DNA of 64,000 bases, taken from Rhyzopertha dominica (taxonomy: Eukaryota; Arthropoda; Insecta; Coleoptera; Bostrichidae). Of this stretch, positions 1-13,069 are shown piece after piece (the stretch's first letter is position 1; each line of letters begins with the position of its first letter). The notes below the pieces were generated by a model. That model had not been told where the DNA came from and ran no database searches. It saw only the letters and a program-made list of their open reading frames with translations. Made by a program: the position numbers and the translations under genes. The stretch lies in contig QCXZ01000003.1 in NCBI GenBank assembly GCA_025024175.1, forward strand, positions 20,356,392 to 20,420,391, written 5' to 3'.

Positions 1-365
1 TCAACTTCAAGGACGCACGACAACATTGCACTAATCAACACCCTTGTGCGTGGAGACCGTCGCCGAACCATTGACGAACTTCGTGAGATGTCTGGAGTGT
101 CATGGAGTTCAGTTCAGAGGTTTTATCAGAATATTTACACATGAGAAGGGTTGCAACCAAATTTGTTCCTCGCCTTCCCACTGACGATCAAAGAGAGTGT
201 TGACGTCAGGCTTGTTTTGAACTGCAAACTCAGTTGGAAGTGGCCCCAGATTTTTTTCTAAGGTCATAACTACTGGTGACCAATCATGGTATGGGTACGA
301 TCCCGAAACAAAGCAGCAATCAAGCCAATGGAAGACATCTGGCTTTTGGGTCCCCCCTCGTATAT
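1..365 (+). pseudogene. mariner transposase fragment
   Basis: Translation from base 1 gives a helix-turn-helix-like stretch (DRRRTIDELREMSG, then VSWSSVQR). After frame changes there is FVPRLPTDDQRE and, at about 286-335, GYDPETKQQSSQWK. This last block is the strongly conserved motif around the second catalytic aspartate of mariner-family transposases (ITGD, then the YDPETK block). The copy has at least one stop (TGA near 142) and at least two frame changes, is cut by the left window edge and stops before the third catalytic acid, so it is inactive. The antisense open frame over this stretch is a shadow. The family is secure from the motif; the exact mariner subfamily is not. Confidence 0.85.
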
Positions 366-594
366 CATTAACCCTTGTACAAAAAATAATAATAATGTAT
401 ATTAATGAAAACACGTGCAGAATATCTCGAAAGAGAAGAAGCTTTCAAACCAACAACATACTACTGATAAGCAGCCACTGCATTGTTTAACTGAGACTGA
501 TCCTAATGCAAACCTTTGGCACTTTACAACGGCCTCAGGAATCAACTTCTTAGGCAGCCTGCGATCAAACTCTGAGGAGAGTGGGGCGGGGCCA

Positions 595-2515
595 AGGGAT
601 CTGGAAGCCAGTGTACTGGTGGACATTGGTACTCATCGGAAAGAATGCCACCGAGCCAGACGGAGAATACTAAGGCTCAACAAAAAGACAGGCGAACCGG
701 GCAATAGAGAGGAAAGTGAGAGGCTGTGGGGAGAGTTGAAAGAGCATTAAAAAAACAGCTAAAGAAAGAAATCGCCAAGGACATGGCCTGGGAGATAATA
801 CAAGAGGAAGTGGACCTGGGGTACAAGGTGGTGATGGGCAGAGTAAAAAGAGGAATCCCGCCGACTGTGTCAGAAGAAGAAAGGGCTGTCGAAGACCTCT
901 TCCCACAGAGGCCCATAATTAAGTGGGGTCGGAAGAGAGCCTTCAACGCGACACCCTTTACGAGGATAGAACTAGAAGACGCGATGGGTTAAATGAAGAC
1001 CGGCAAGGCTCCCAGGCCGGGCGGGATCATGACGGAGGCAGCAGGACTGGCAGTCAAGGTGCGGCCAGACTACGTCCTTTCTGTTATAAATGAGCTCTTA
1101 AAAAAGGGCATTTTCCCAGACTCGGAAAGTCTCAAAGTTAGTACTGATGCCCAAGAAAGGAACATACGCACATGATAACAAGAAATGACGGCCAATTTGC
1201 CTATTAAATGTTTTTGGAAAGCTCTTGGAGCACCTGCTCAAAAAAAGGTTCCTAATAGAATTAAATAATATGGGCGGTCTGTCTGACGGACGATACGGAT
1301 TTGTGGAAGGCCGCTCCACCATAGACGCGGCGGAGGGTGCCCTAAAATACGCAAAGCTGGCGAACGACGGAGCATGGAGCCGGAAGGACTATTGCGCCTT
1401 GATCGCCATTGATGTTGAGAATGCCTTCAACACGCTCGACTGGGCAAAAATAATCCGACAGTTAAAGAGCAAGCACGTCTCCGATGAAATGGTAGAGATG
1501 ATCAAAAGCTACCTGGTAAATAGGAAGCTGGAACTGGCGACAAGTGGGAGGAGAATCAGTGTTGGACCCCCTGCTGTGGAATTTAGTATACGATGACGTC
1601 TTGAATTTGGAAATGCCAGTAGGGATCAGATCCGTCGCCTTTGCCGACGACCTGGCACTGCTTGAGGCGGTCAGAGCCGTGGAGGACCTGGTTCTTATTA
1701 CCAATGCGGCGCTTAAGGGTATCGCGGACTGGATGGGCGGTACTAACCTGAGGATAGCAGAGCACAAGACAGGCCGTCCTATTGATAGGAAAAATGAAAG
1801 TAGAACCCATCAGGTTTCAAATTAGCAACTTTGTTATCGACCCGCAGAAATCCCTAACATATCTGGGAATTGTGTTGAACCAAAAAATGCGGTACACGGA
1901 CCATTTAGTTAAGGTGGCTGCGAAGGTAGAAAAAGCAACAACAGCCTTAGCCAGGTTAATGCCTAACATAGGAGGGCCTTCGTATAGGGCCCGAAGACTA
2001 TTAGCGAGCGTCACCACCTCGATGCTCATATATGAAGCAGAGGTGTAATATGAGGGTTTTAGACTCCAAAAAAAATGAGGAGATCCTGAAAAGAGTACAA
2101 AGAAGGGCGCTGATAGGAGTGGTGGGCAGCTTCAGGACCGTATCCGGCAGAGGCCATACAGGCAGCGGTGCCCCCGATAACAGAACTTGCAAGAGAGAGG
2201 CATGACATAAGATGCAAACAAATAAAAAAGAAGGATGCGAGAAGAGAGACATTTACAAGGTGGACAGAGAAAGGGGAAAGTGGACGAAGGAATTGGTGTC
2301 GGACCTCGAGGCCTGGGTGAACAGAAAGCATGAAAACATGAACTACTATTTATCCCAGACATTGACCAGTCACGGCTGCTTCGGCGAGTATCTACACCGA
2401 ATAGGGAAGAAGGGGTCTACAATATGTTTTTACTGTCCATCAGACGATAATGCAGAACATACTATCTTTTACTGCCGCGCCGTCACTGCAAAAAAAGCAA
2501 TTAACGTACTATAAA
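595..2515 (+). pseudogene. R1-clade-like non-LTR retrotransposon, RT region, degenerate
   Basis: Consecutive frame-shifted pieces give the linker upstream of the reverse transcriptase, then KTGKAPRPGGI (RT domain 0/1), AIDVENAFNTLDW (motif A), a damaged VLDPLLWNLVYDDVL block (motif B, with the usual GVPQG lost) and VAFADDLALLEAV (motif C, FADD catalytic box). Near the C-terminus FYCPSDDNAEHTIFYC (2,425-2,475) is the zinc-knuckle-like end found in R1-type ORF2 proteins. The endonuclease is missing or unrecognisable, so the copy is 5'-truncated. Stops and frameshifts at about 750, 990, 1,175, 1,596, 1,825 and 2,046 make it a dead relic. Clade assignment rests on motif spelling and the C-terminal CCHC-like motif. 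Confidence 0.85.
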
Positions 2516-5500
2516 TTGCTGCTGTAAAAATTCGGCCATGTCATGCCAATGACTCAGTCCAAATCAGCACAGTGTGAGAGTCGCTCACACCCAAACGGGC
2601 ACTTAAGTTTGTACATCTTTTTAATGTAATGTAACATATTGATGTAAAAACAGTAAAATTTTTTGAAATGTTGCATCTGACGCCAAATTTACGTAATAAT
2701 AACTTTTCAAAGGCATCCAGCGAGATTACTAGTAAAAATACACTTAACATTCCAGAAATGTGACGGCACTTGATATATAAAAAATGACCATTTATCTGAA
2801 CGAAATTTAATACTAGCAACTGTTATAACTTGTTAGGCACTAGATTATTACGATACTAAATACTATGTATTTGCCCACAAACAGTTTTTGCTACACATGA
2901 ATAAATCCACAGATACGTCAATACTAAAATATAATAGCGAGTGCATTTTCCGCAATACCTGCACAAAAAACCTGTACAATTAGCATACAAAATCTGGGCA
3001 TTAGCAGATGAAACTGACTAATTTTCCAATTCTAAATGTTTATATTGGAAAGGCTTTTTCAGTTGCAGTCATAGCCAAGCAGTATAGATTCAACTTGAAT
3101 TTTAGCAGGCACAATAATTTCTTTTTAGTTATAGTCATCAGTCTGCAACGAGTAATCAAAAAGATCAATAGATAAAAAAAACAAATAAGAATTGAAGAAA
3201 ACGAACTACTTCGATGTGCTGTTCGTTGTTGGATAAATAAATCCTGTTAAGAGATCCATGCAATTCTAGAAAATGGAGTCTGGAGTTGATTGTATTAATA
3301 CGCAATATAAGAGAGATTGGCAGCTAACAAATTCCACCCATACAAATCGCCAGGCTAGGACAGAAGAGGAATGAACCTTCACAGAGCTCTCTCAAATCAA
3401 AGGAGGACATTCTAACCTAACCTGTATAGGTTGCTTAAGCATACACTTATCTAATTCTATATAACAAATGTGGAGAGAAATAAATGTAGTATACTAACAA
3501 ACCCAGGCTGATGACTAAAAACATTCAGGCCTACAGGCCTGGCATGATTTCCCCCAAAAATGCTGAAGGTATGAGATTGCATACTCAGCATTAAGAAAGA
3601 AAATATAAAGACTAAGAGTGGAAGCATTAAAAGTGCCTAAACAAATTTGTCAGTGAGGAAACCCAGAACTCTAAAAGCTTGATCTCTGAAGTAAAATTAT
3701 TGTCCTTAGCCATAAAGAATGTTTTCCGTTAATATTGTGCAACTACCAAGTACTGCATCAAATTACAACAAACCTCCTGTCAAGGCAACATGTTACTACT
3801 GGGCAGAAGAAATACTTGTGTGTATATCACAAGATGAAATTCAATCCTGAGCAGTTCTAACCACTCTAATTAAACGAAAGCAAGGGAATTTGTATCTTGA
3901 AGAAACAAATTTTCCCATAAACGAGTTTTTGTACTTCAAAGAGGTTCCACTGGATACCTGCAACAAAAAAAAAATATTTTAATATTCTTTTAAATGTAGT
4001 AACAATTAATATAATAATCATATCCAATGCATATCTAGATTAATCTGTATTCAATGAAAACCCTTTAGAAATTGTCGACCTCAAGCAGGGTGCTTTTTTT
4101 AACTTCTAACTTCTCCAAAATTAAGCAAACTCTTGTAAACAAAATATATCGAAAAAATATTTTACTGCAGAAGTAGGTGTGTTTGTGGAACATTTGTAAA
4201 TAAATATTTATTTTATACATCTGTCAAATTCAAATTTTACCAAATCAGTTTCTTAATTACAATTAAAAATAACCCATCATACACTGATATCCCCGACTAT
4301 TACAAATCGATTATCAGAATCGACTATTTTAATAGGTACCTCAAATCAAGTACACTATTGTGTACTTTTTATTATGTCAAATAAATAAAAATGTCAGAGA
4401 TAATGAGATCCCGTCGATTGGGTAATCTCTCTGACGACAAGATCGACAATCTATTCTAAAATTTGATTCAGGGAATAATCCTAACAAATACAACTCCATC
4501 CTTATAAATTAGCGACTATTCACATTGTCTCAATTTTTCTTAAGTGCAGTGCTCCAAAATTTGACTAGACCAAATTAGCATTAATAATTTTAGACAAAAG
4601 CCCCTGTGCTAAAGCACTTGGGCACTTGTCAAATTATTAATGACAGTTAATCTCATCAATCTGACAGTTGCTCACTCTCGAAAAATTGATTACAGTGTAA
4701 ATAGTCGACCGAGTAGTCGACTATTTATTAGGATCTTGTAATATTACCGTTGAAAAGTACATAGAGAACACAGGGTACTAAGATGTTGCACTACTAATAT
4801 GTAAACACAAACTATAATATCATATGAAAAAATAAAGGTTTAACACACCTTGTATTTAAATGTAGCAGCTTTCCATTGGCAGCGCCATTTGAACACAGAC
4901 CATGCTACTGGCAATTTTATTACTAGCACATGTGCATAAAAGGATCTATTATATTAGCTGCAAATGGTAAGAGCTCTTAACACTAATCTAGAAAGAGGTT
5001 TGAACAGGTGTGTTGCTGAAGATGAGTTAATGTTTATTTTGGATATTAGATATTTTAAAAAATCTACAAAACTTATATGGATAGTTGTTAAATTGCCTGC
5101 CAGTGATACTGGTGTCTGGTGTCCCCAAAAATGTCACAATCAAAACCATCAGTATCAGTATAAGGTACAGGAAGTACAGGTTTTTAAAACAAATGAATCA
5201 TTATTTTATAAAAGATAATGAAGATAAACAAATTCCAAATAGTGCTCAAAATGGAAACAATCGCCTAAGCTGTCGACTATAAAATTAATAGATTTTGGTG
5301 CATAATACAAAATCTGTCACCCACAAATAATTAAAATTAACCGAACGCCAATTCTGATACCAACAATGGTAGTACGAGTCATGTTAAAAAAACTGTTTTA
5401 AATTAAAGTAAAGTAAATATTACAGTGTAACGTTAATGATTGGTTAGGTCAGGTCAGGTTTAAATATTTTTTTCCTGCACTTTTATATCTTATTTAGTTT

Positions 5501-6368
5501 CTAAGATATTCTCAATTCCTGAAAGCGTTGTAAATGTCATTTTTTTGTTTTGTTTCACAAAATGATATCCATACAGCTGATCTGAGACCACAAGTATGCT
5601 TAGAAATCAAAAAAGAACCCAAAAGTACAATAAGCAGGTTTCATTTAAAATAATAAAGNGAAGTATTTACTAAATTAGCTAAACACNGTAGATGTCCAAA
5701 TAATTTATGACTGATAAACCTTGGGACCAGAAAAACTCTCTTNCCCTAGCACAATAACTAGTATTATGGAACTTATAGCACCAAAGTCAAACGCTATATT
5801 ATATTTTATTGCTNNAATATGGGATTTCTACATATTTATATGCATTATTTACTTTCCAATATTTCTCTGGAATAAGCTAAAATTTAAGAAATAAATTTCA
5901 CTCGACAACAAAATACAGAAGGTGTCGTTATTTATATAACAAATAACCATCTGGAGAAACAAATTAGTCGATAGAAAATACNATCTATAGATTCCTATTC
6001 TAGCAGGGTTTGTTCTACATATCTTCAACCTTTAAAATTAATGCTTCGTGAAATTGATCGTGTATTGAAGATGGACCCATAATCTGTTCAGTCTTACAAC
6101 TAATGTATTGTGGTTGCGGAATTTAAAAGAAATAAACCTAAATTGTGATAATCATCCCAAATTTAACCCATTACTAATAATAAAATACTTGAATTTTATA
6201 ATATGCACACACGCATATTGGCATTTTTAGAGAGTTTTCGAAAGCTAAGACTGCGAACAAATATCAACTAAAAAAAATAAGAAAATAAAAATTGTCATGT
6301 TATAAATAATTTAATACCTCACTAGTGCAAGTCATGGTAATCATAATTTGCCTCTATTAACACACATA
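2516..6368. other. intergenic or intronic DNA, nothing recognised
   Basis: AT-rich sequence with no open frame of recognisable protein. The longest frame (4,964-5,218, 84 codons) has no family features and looks like chance. Small inverted repeats (for example around 4,600-4,650) and isolated Ns occur. I see no gene or dated repeat. Confidence 0.5.
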
Positions 6369-6524
6369 GGGCTGGTTGCACAAACGCAGATCAATTTGAT
6401 CGCGGTGTTAACCTCGGATCAAACCATGGTAACCACAAATTTTAAGCGTTCTTGTTAGTGTTGCCGTGGTGTGATCCAAGGTTAATACCGCGATCCAATT
6501 GATCCGTGTTTGTGCAACCGGCCC
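6369..6524. mobile_element. 156-bp palindromic MITE
   Basis: The ends are GGGCTGGTTGCACAAACGC and, inverted, GCACAAACACGG preceded by GGGCCGGTT. The two halves fold on each other through the GATCAA and TTAACC blocks. The short size, terminal inverted repeats and lack of coding capacity fit a MITE. The GGGC-rich ends resemble Harbinger-type elements, but I see no clean 3-bp target duplication, so the superfamily is open. Confidence 0.75.
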
Positions 6525-8380
6525 TTAATAACCAGTAATACCTCAAAAGTCATTACCTTAAAGTTCTTAAAAATAAAAATGTTTAGAACTATATTTGATC
6601 TATCTACTAGAAAAAATTATCATACAGAGTTCTGCTAGTGCCCAGTTTTTTGGTTTTGACATACACTTTTTAAAAAATTTAAGAAACCTACCATTTAAAA
6701 ACGCTCAAAAATGCAAAAAAAAAAACAAAAGATGACTTGCAACCCTAAATTTTTCAATGATTGTTAATAAATTATTACAAGAAATAAAAAACTGATATCA
6801 CCATTCAATTCTACAAAAAAATACTAAAGAATCTGTTTTTCATTATTTATTCTGAAAGTTTATTTTTTGATAGTATTGCTATAAACANTTAACTGATGTA
6901 TAATATAAGGGATAATATTTATACACTTACTGTAGTAATTAACTTGTCCAAAAGCAAATATTCTGTTAACCATAAATTACATCCTACACTTTTGGGGTTC
7001 TAGGTACCACTTTATTCTAGACCAGCAATTCTCAATGGTAGCCCTGATAGCCACACAGTTTTGGGGAGCCCCAGAAGCAGATTTTGTATCTGGGGAGCCA
7101 TGCTGCCTAAATAGGTACTAAATAATTGAACAAGTGAACCACAGATATATTTAAGATTGCTTGAGTTGAGGTCAGCATTGCATATAGTGTATTGACTTGT
7201 TATCCTTATCCATAAATAGAAACTTACACAATTTTTCATATACCTTTAAAGTTACATCATCATCATCATACCAACTGTATGAAAAGCAACCTCATTAATA
7301 CTTGGTTATACCATGTTATAATGCGAAGTAAATACAGTGGTATTGTGGCAGTCATCATTTCATTTTTATACATTATACACCACAAAGTCATAAGTGACTA
7401 ATATGACTTAAACCACAAAATGCCCAGCAAAAATATGAATGTGCTCTGAATTGTTGCAATAACTTCCAATTTACATAAGCTTTATTATTCAACAACAAAT
7501 AATTCTTCATGATCCGAATAGCTTCGCCAATCAAACCTAAACAGTGCAACTGCATAGATCTTCACAACAAGTAACTGTAAAATTACTCAGAAGCACAGTC
7601 AAGACCAACCAGGGTAAGTATCCAGTTAAAGTCTCTTGCAATAATTGTTGAACAGATTTTTGCATGTTCATGGAGACAACGACGAAAGAATTTTAGGTGT
7701 AGACGAATTTCAATTTTAAATAAACAGATACATACATTTTGAAATATTTTACGCAATAACACTACACAGTATACACAAAACGTTGCACGTCGTAAAATAG
7801 TTCCAAATGTAAATTCTCCAAAGGTGAACCTAGAATTACAGGCTTAGCTTTGGGTTTATAAAACAACCAAGGAGAAATTTTATTTAACATTTTGTTGAAA
7901 ACTATAATGTTGGAATAAGGCAGTAATATAGCAAATATGTAATTATATCAATACGTAAGTATTGCTGGTACTGATATTGCTGGCATTAAGGATTTCAGTT
8001 AATAGGTACCAGAAGTTAAAGTTAGTAGTACAATTATATCATAATAAGCTACTTTTACTTGTTTATAAAAATATTTACAAGTTAGTATTTACGGATGCAT
8101 AATTATTCGTGTTCCATTGATGACTGACAAACATAAAAGTCTTGCTCACTTGCACAGCGATTATCTATATTTGTCTTTAACAACAACTATTTCTATTGCA
8201 GTTATATTATTATGTATTAGTGAAGTTATTAATTATCATTTTAAGTTATTTGCAAATTGAAATATATTTCATAACGCCAGTTCCATTAACATTCATGTGT
8301 CTATTACATTTCATATCTCAAATACACACAACGACATGTGTAGCTATCATAGAAGTAAACGGCAATCAGCTATTGTATGC
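6525..8380. other. non-coding AT-rich DNA
   Basis: No supported gene. Frames of 75-76 codons at 7,012-7,239 and 8,196-8,426 show no domain or conserved motif, and the second runs into the MITE that follows. Confidence 0.5.
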
Positions 8381-8383
8381 TAT

Positions 8384-8559
8384 GGGCGCGTTGCACAAAG
8401 CGTGGTTAACCAGACCCCCTGGTTAACACGCGGTTAACCAGCCGTTGCCATAGGCAACACCAATGAAGGACGCTTAAAAAGAGCAGTTTCCATGACAATT
8501 GCCCGTTGACCGCGTGTTAACCAGGGGGTCTGGTTAACCACGCTTTGTGCAACGGGACC
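8384..8559. mobile_element. 176-bp palindromic MITE with 3-bp TAT duplication
   Basis: Inverted arms of about 50 bp read GTTGCACAAAGCGTGGTTAA from the left and the same inverted from the right (GCTTTGTGCAAC). The interior is the mirrored CCAGACCCCCTGGTTAAC block. TAT flanks both ends (8,381-8,383 and 8,560-8,562). It shares the GTTGCACAAA terminal core with the MITE at 6,369-6,524, so both probably belong to one Harbinger-like group. There is no coding capacity. Confidence 0.8.
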
Positions 8560-8597
8560 TATATGACACAAGTCTGCTGTCCGCTAGTGCATAATAT

Positions 8598-8625
8598 GTA
8601 CTAATAATAATAATAATAATGTAAT
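8598..8625. repeat. (TAA)n microsatellite
   Basis: Short run of TAA/AAT triplets just downstream of the MITE. Confidence 0.8.
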
Positions 8626-8871
8626 TTAATATATATTATATTATAAATTGCAAGATTACGAAATGGGAAGCGTTCAGCGAATGCGAACTATATTCATTTT
8701 GAACGATAAAATTGAACTATTCAGCATAATGAACTAGAACGCCCATCTCTAATATGGCACAATCAAAAAGTGTTTGCCCACAGCCGGAAACACGTGGTTT
8801 GGAATGCCTAATTAAGGCAAAATATTTGACATAAGTAACATGACAGCATAAATCAGTTCCACCAACTATAC

Positions 8872-10184
8872 ACAAGAGTCTAGGGAGAGACGGTCTATTT
8901 TGGCTCCGAGCTTGCGTGTGCGCATGATTACCTACAAATGCGTTACAGGCGAGATTAATTCAAATTCGAAGAAGACAAGGCATACTAAAACAGATACATA
9001 GTTAGCATATTACCAATCTACAGGGTGATTAATTAAGAGATGTGACCGATCTAATACCATATACGATAAGTTCTAGAGCTTTGGGGAAAAAATAATAAAC
9101 TTAAGTGACAAAGCGAAATTGATAGAAATTATTTTCAGATTCGTAAAACCACCAAAAAATTAATAAATGTATGCAGGAATTAATATTAAAAGATTATCTC
9201 AACGAAACTGTCCATTTTTGTACGAAAAATTTTTTCAAATAGTATGCAAAACTGTCTTGAAACAGATTTTATCAACAATCATAATTCAGCCAGGTAAAAA
9301 TTAGATTTTTAATTCAATAATTTGCAACCTTAATTACACATTTGAACTCCTTATCATAGGATGTAAAATTAAAGTAAAACTGAACACTAATTATTCGGAT
9401 GAATTGTAAAAGTAAAGCCCATCATGGCTATTGACAAATAAAAACCACGAAGATGTGACTTCATGCGCACGCGCAAGCTTTTTTTATTTGTCAATAGCTA
9501 TTATGGGTTTTAATTTTACAATTCATCCGAATAATTATATAATGTTGTTTTACTTTAATTTCACATCCTATGATAAGGAGTTCAAATGTGTAACTTAAAA
9601 GACTTACGTTTTTTCTAACAATATTGGTAATTTGTATGTATAGGATATGTTGATAATTGTCACATAATATACATTAGAAACACCATTTTTAATTGGCAAA
9701 AGAGTAAATATATAGGAATTAAGATTCCAAATTATTGAATTTAAAATCTGTTTTTAATTGACTGAATTATGATTGTTTACAATGTCTGTTTTCAAGACAG
9801 ACAGTTTTGCTTACTATTTGAAAAAATTTCCCCTACAAAAATGGACAGTTTAGTTGAGATAATCTTTTAATATTAATTGCTGCATACATTTATTAATTTT
9901 TTGGTGGTTTTACGAATCTGAAAATAATTTCTATCAATTTCGCTTTGTCACTTAAGTTTATTATTTTTTCCCCAAAGCTCTAGAATTTATCGTATATGGT
10001 ATAAGATCGGTCACATCTCTTAATTAATCACCCTGTACATTGGTAATACACTAACTATGTATGTTTTAGTGTGCCTTGTCTCCTTCGAATTTGAATTAAT
10101 CTCGTCTCGTAACGCATTTGTAGGTAATCATGCGCATGCGCAAGCTCGGGAGCCAAAGTAGACCGTCTCTCCCTAGACTCTTGT
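8872..10184. mobile_element. 1.3-kb foldback element with 9-bp target duplication (MULE-like)
   Basis: The whole interval is one near-perfect palindrome. ACAAGAGTCTAGGGAGAGAC on the left returns inverted at 10,165-10,184, and the pairing continues almost to a ~40-bp centre near 9,446-9,485. Arms are about 600 bp with scattered substitutions. CAACTATAC flanks both ends (8,863-8,871 and 10,185-10,193), a 9-bp target duplication as made by Mutator-like transposases. Within the arms sits a second possible boundary, TA-CAGGGTGATTAATTAA (9,021) and its inverse (to 10,035). This could be an older TA-target palindrome or simply part of the arms. No open frame of note, so it is non-autonomous. Confidence 0.8.
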
Positions 10185-10193
10185 CAACTATAC

Positions 10194-11840
10194 AACTCTA
10201 AGCAAAATTAAGTGGCGCACATGAAAGACTACGCATCGTCCCAACCTCTCCTGAAAATTGGATTCGGCAACTGCACTGGTCGGTGTAAGAAAGCAGATGA
10301 TGGAAACAAACATTAACCTTATTAAAGACATTTAAACGACAATGCTGATGTAACTTTAAAGTTATATGAACGACCTACAGGAGCTTGTGACACTGTGCGC
10401 CATAGAGAAGAATACTCCGCGCGATAAAGTAGTTCCAAATTGAAACATTAGTTTAAAAAAAAACTAGGCGCGACCGCAAGAAACCGATTTCAGATTCATG
10501 TTCAGGAGGTCGTGTTTTAGGAGTGTGCAAAATTTCACATAATTTGGGGTAGGTCCGGTAATGTGCATAATTACCCATTGTTATTATAATACTAACCTCT
10601 CACTTTGCTGCCTTTAGTTCTTTAGAATGTGCCACACTGCCTTGCAGATAAGGTGTGCAGTGGTTCTGGATCAATTGTTCTGTCTATCTCTTCAATGCAC
10701 TAGGTATAGATATATTATGATGTGCAAAAAGCTTCGTAAAGAATGTTGGCAGGCTGCAAATTACCNATATGCATGTATGTGTTTATGATTAAAAAAANCA
10801 ATCTTACCTCNGCTCAATATTTATTTGTTGATGCATAAAGTGTACGAGATATAAGCATGAATAAAACATGGCATTACAGACCATAACCACAATCCGACAT
10901 CCAACATCCAACGCTTTAAGATTCAGGATTCAGCTTTGTTGTTACTTATTAGTCAGGAAACGACTAGTGAAGAAGAGGGCACGAACTGCAGGCCCCACAT
11001 CACTGCTGTGTAATCATCGAATTATCGATATCATCGCATTGGAAAATCTCAATATCACGTTCGTTGACACGTTGACAGCAATAATAAAATGGTAAAACTC
11101 CATCAGCAATCAACAACGACAGCATTCGGAAGCCGAGTTGCACTATTCCTTATTGGTTATTGCACGTTTTTTAATTTTGATGTCTGAAGCCTGAAGCTCT
11201 GCTGCTCCGCACACTAAACAGCGAACGACGAAAAATGAAAAGAACAAATTAACGAACAGTTGACGAAAGACGCCAACGCCAACATGCCAAGCACCAAAGC
11301 AGTGTTGCCAAATGATCAATTAAATATGTAAATGTCATCTTTGCAGAACCAAATCAAGTTATCATGTCCATAGATTGGCAGGCAAATGGCTCTGTAACAG
11401 CCTTAGGACTGTCATCCTGCTGTCATCCTAGATAAAAGGCCAGAGAGGTTACTTGAAGTGAGCATTCGTCATTCGTCTCCCATTAGGGGGGATGGTGTCC
11501 CCAAGCCAGGTTAAATCGTTTCTTCCGTATCCTTAGTGTAATTATCCGTAGCCACACTGTAGAGATCTTATTAGATAAGAAAATATAGGGATACGTAACC
11601 AAGAATTTGGTCATATGGTATAGACAATGACGTTATTGGCCAATCGATGACGATAGGTATAACCAGCCAAGTCTATAATGACCGGCCAGTATTGCAGCAT
11701 TCGGGTTATAGCCAATAAGAAGCAGTTGCGTCATCTGGCGACTCATTCTATCTCGCTTTACAGGCATTATATCTTTTATACTCGTAGATTCTTTATAGAA
11801 TCAGATCGTCGGTCGCAATAAATAACAAATCCTTTTAATT
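10194..11840. other. no gene recognised
   Basis: No open frame with recognisable content; a 75-codon frame at 10,868-11,095 has no family features. The 11,440-11,830 part has promoter-like and AATAAA-like words (ATAAAAGG, AATAAATAACAAA) and could belong to a retroelement terminal region, perhaps that of the Penelope-like relic that follows. I cannot set borders. Confidence 0.4.
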
Positions 11841-11850
11841 ACAAGTAAGC

Positions 11851-13060
11851 CAAGCTTTCGGAGGTGTTTGACTCCTCTTTACGATCTAAAATCTTTAATT
11901 TACTTTATATAGAAAACCACATGTAACACATACTTCTAGTGATGGATTATATATGGGTGCTTAACAGGATTACAGAAACCAACCAAATAGTAACAGAAAA
12001 CCAACAAATTAATTCTAACATTAAGGGAAATTACATTTAGAAAATAATAAGACAATTATGCCAAATTGACAAAACATACAAATAATAGGTATATAATTTG
12101 ATCAGATTCAATGACAAGCATGCAAGCAGGTATAACAACGGTGATCATGAAACAGAAAGGTAAATAGGTGTAAATTTTTTATAAGTTGTTGGTATCACTT
12201 CTTTTTATTTATACTATTTGTCTGTTTATTAATGTGTACCATTCCAAGAAACAGTAGTTTTTTCAAATTTATTTTTTTTATCTAAAATTGTGGGATCTTC
12301 AAAATTGAATTTATGGTCAACATTGAAACAATGATTAAAAATTACTGATGTTTTTTCAGTTATAACATCTTTTTTGTGTTCTTGTAGTCTATTATTTAAA
12401 TGTCTACAAGTCTGCCCAACACAAACAGACTATCATTACATTTAGTCATATGAAACAATGTTTGTAAGATCTCCAATTTTAGTTTTTGNTTTGATTTTTG
12501 AAAATAAAACCCCTACTCTAATCAGAGGGTAATAACTTACTCGAACATTGCAAAACTTTACTAATGATTTATTTAATTTATTACTATGACCTTCAATAAA
12601 AGGAATGGTACAAAATTTGGAAAATTTATTTTTAGAAACCACTTCGTCAGTCACTCCAACAGCAGAGGTCTCATGTCTCGTTAAATTTAAATTAGACATT
12701 GATGCATTCAAGGAAGCTACAAAGTTATTGGCATTGGATGTTGTGTATAAGTATTTGAACTAAACCAGTTGGGTATGAATTATTGATTAAAATTTGATTT
12801 TAATTTTCGTAGGTCTTTATTTAATAGTGAGGTATGTGAAATTTTTGTAATTCGGTTTTTTAAAGCCAAAATTAAATTAATTTCTGTTTTGAAGTTATGA
12901 TATGAATGAAAATTTTTATATCTGCCTGGAGATGTTGGTTTAACGTAACGTTATAATGGACATAATAACATATTCATAATTTCAAATGAACAATATGTCT
13001 AAAAAAGGTAAAGTGTTGTCAGTTTCCTTTTCTAAAGTGAACTGTTGTGATGGTTATATT
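11851..13060 (-). pseudogene. Penelope-like element relic (RT C-terminus, linker, GIY-YIG endonuclease)
   Basis: Read on the minus strand, the pieces follow the order of a Penelope-like polyprotein. From 12,960 downward: the end of the RT (PGRYKNFHSYH, then LLNKDLRKLK), the linker (NKFSKFCTIPFIEGHSNKLN, 12,711-12,442), and VGQTCRHLNNRLQEHKKDV at about 12,360-12,425, which is the GIY-YIG endonuclease arm. Each piece aligns in order with the larger Penelope-like ORF at 58,938-61,169 (GKYINF, LNKNLKKLQ, VGQTSQWLKSR). The 5' two thirds are absent and frameshifts are present. Downstream at 11,851-11,880 the minus strand carries a hairpin followed by CGAAAGCTTG, equivalent to the 3' region of the other copy. 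Confidence 0.8.
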
Positions 13061-13069
13061 GATTATTCT

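Noticed and set aside
109..414. 101-codon minus-strand frame
   Set aside because: Antisense shadow of the mariner relic, whose plus-strand motif (YDPETK) explains the sequence.
4964..5218. 84-codon plus-strand frame as a possible host gene
   Set aside because: No recognisable family, no splice or promoter context, AT-rich surroundings; consistent with chance.
11440..11840. Possible solo LTR with TATA-like and AATAAA-like words
   Set aside because: No TG/CA ends or target duplication could be set; part is better read as flank of the Penelope-like relic.
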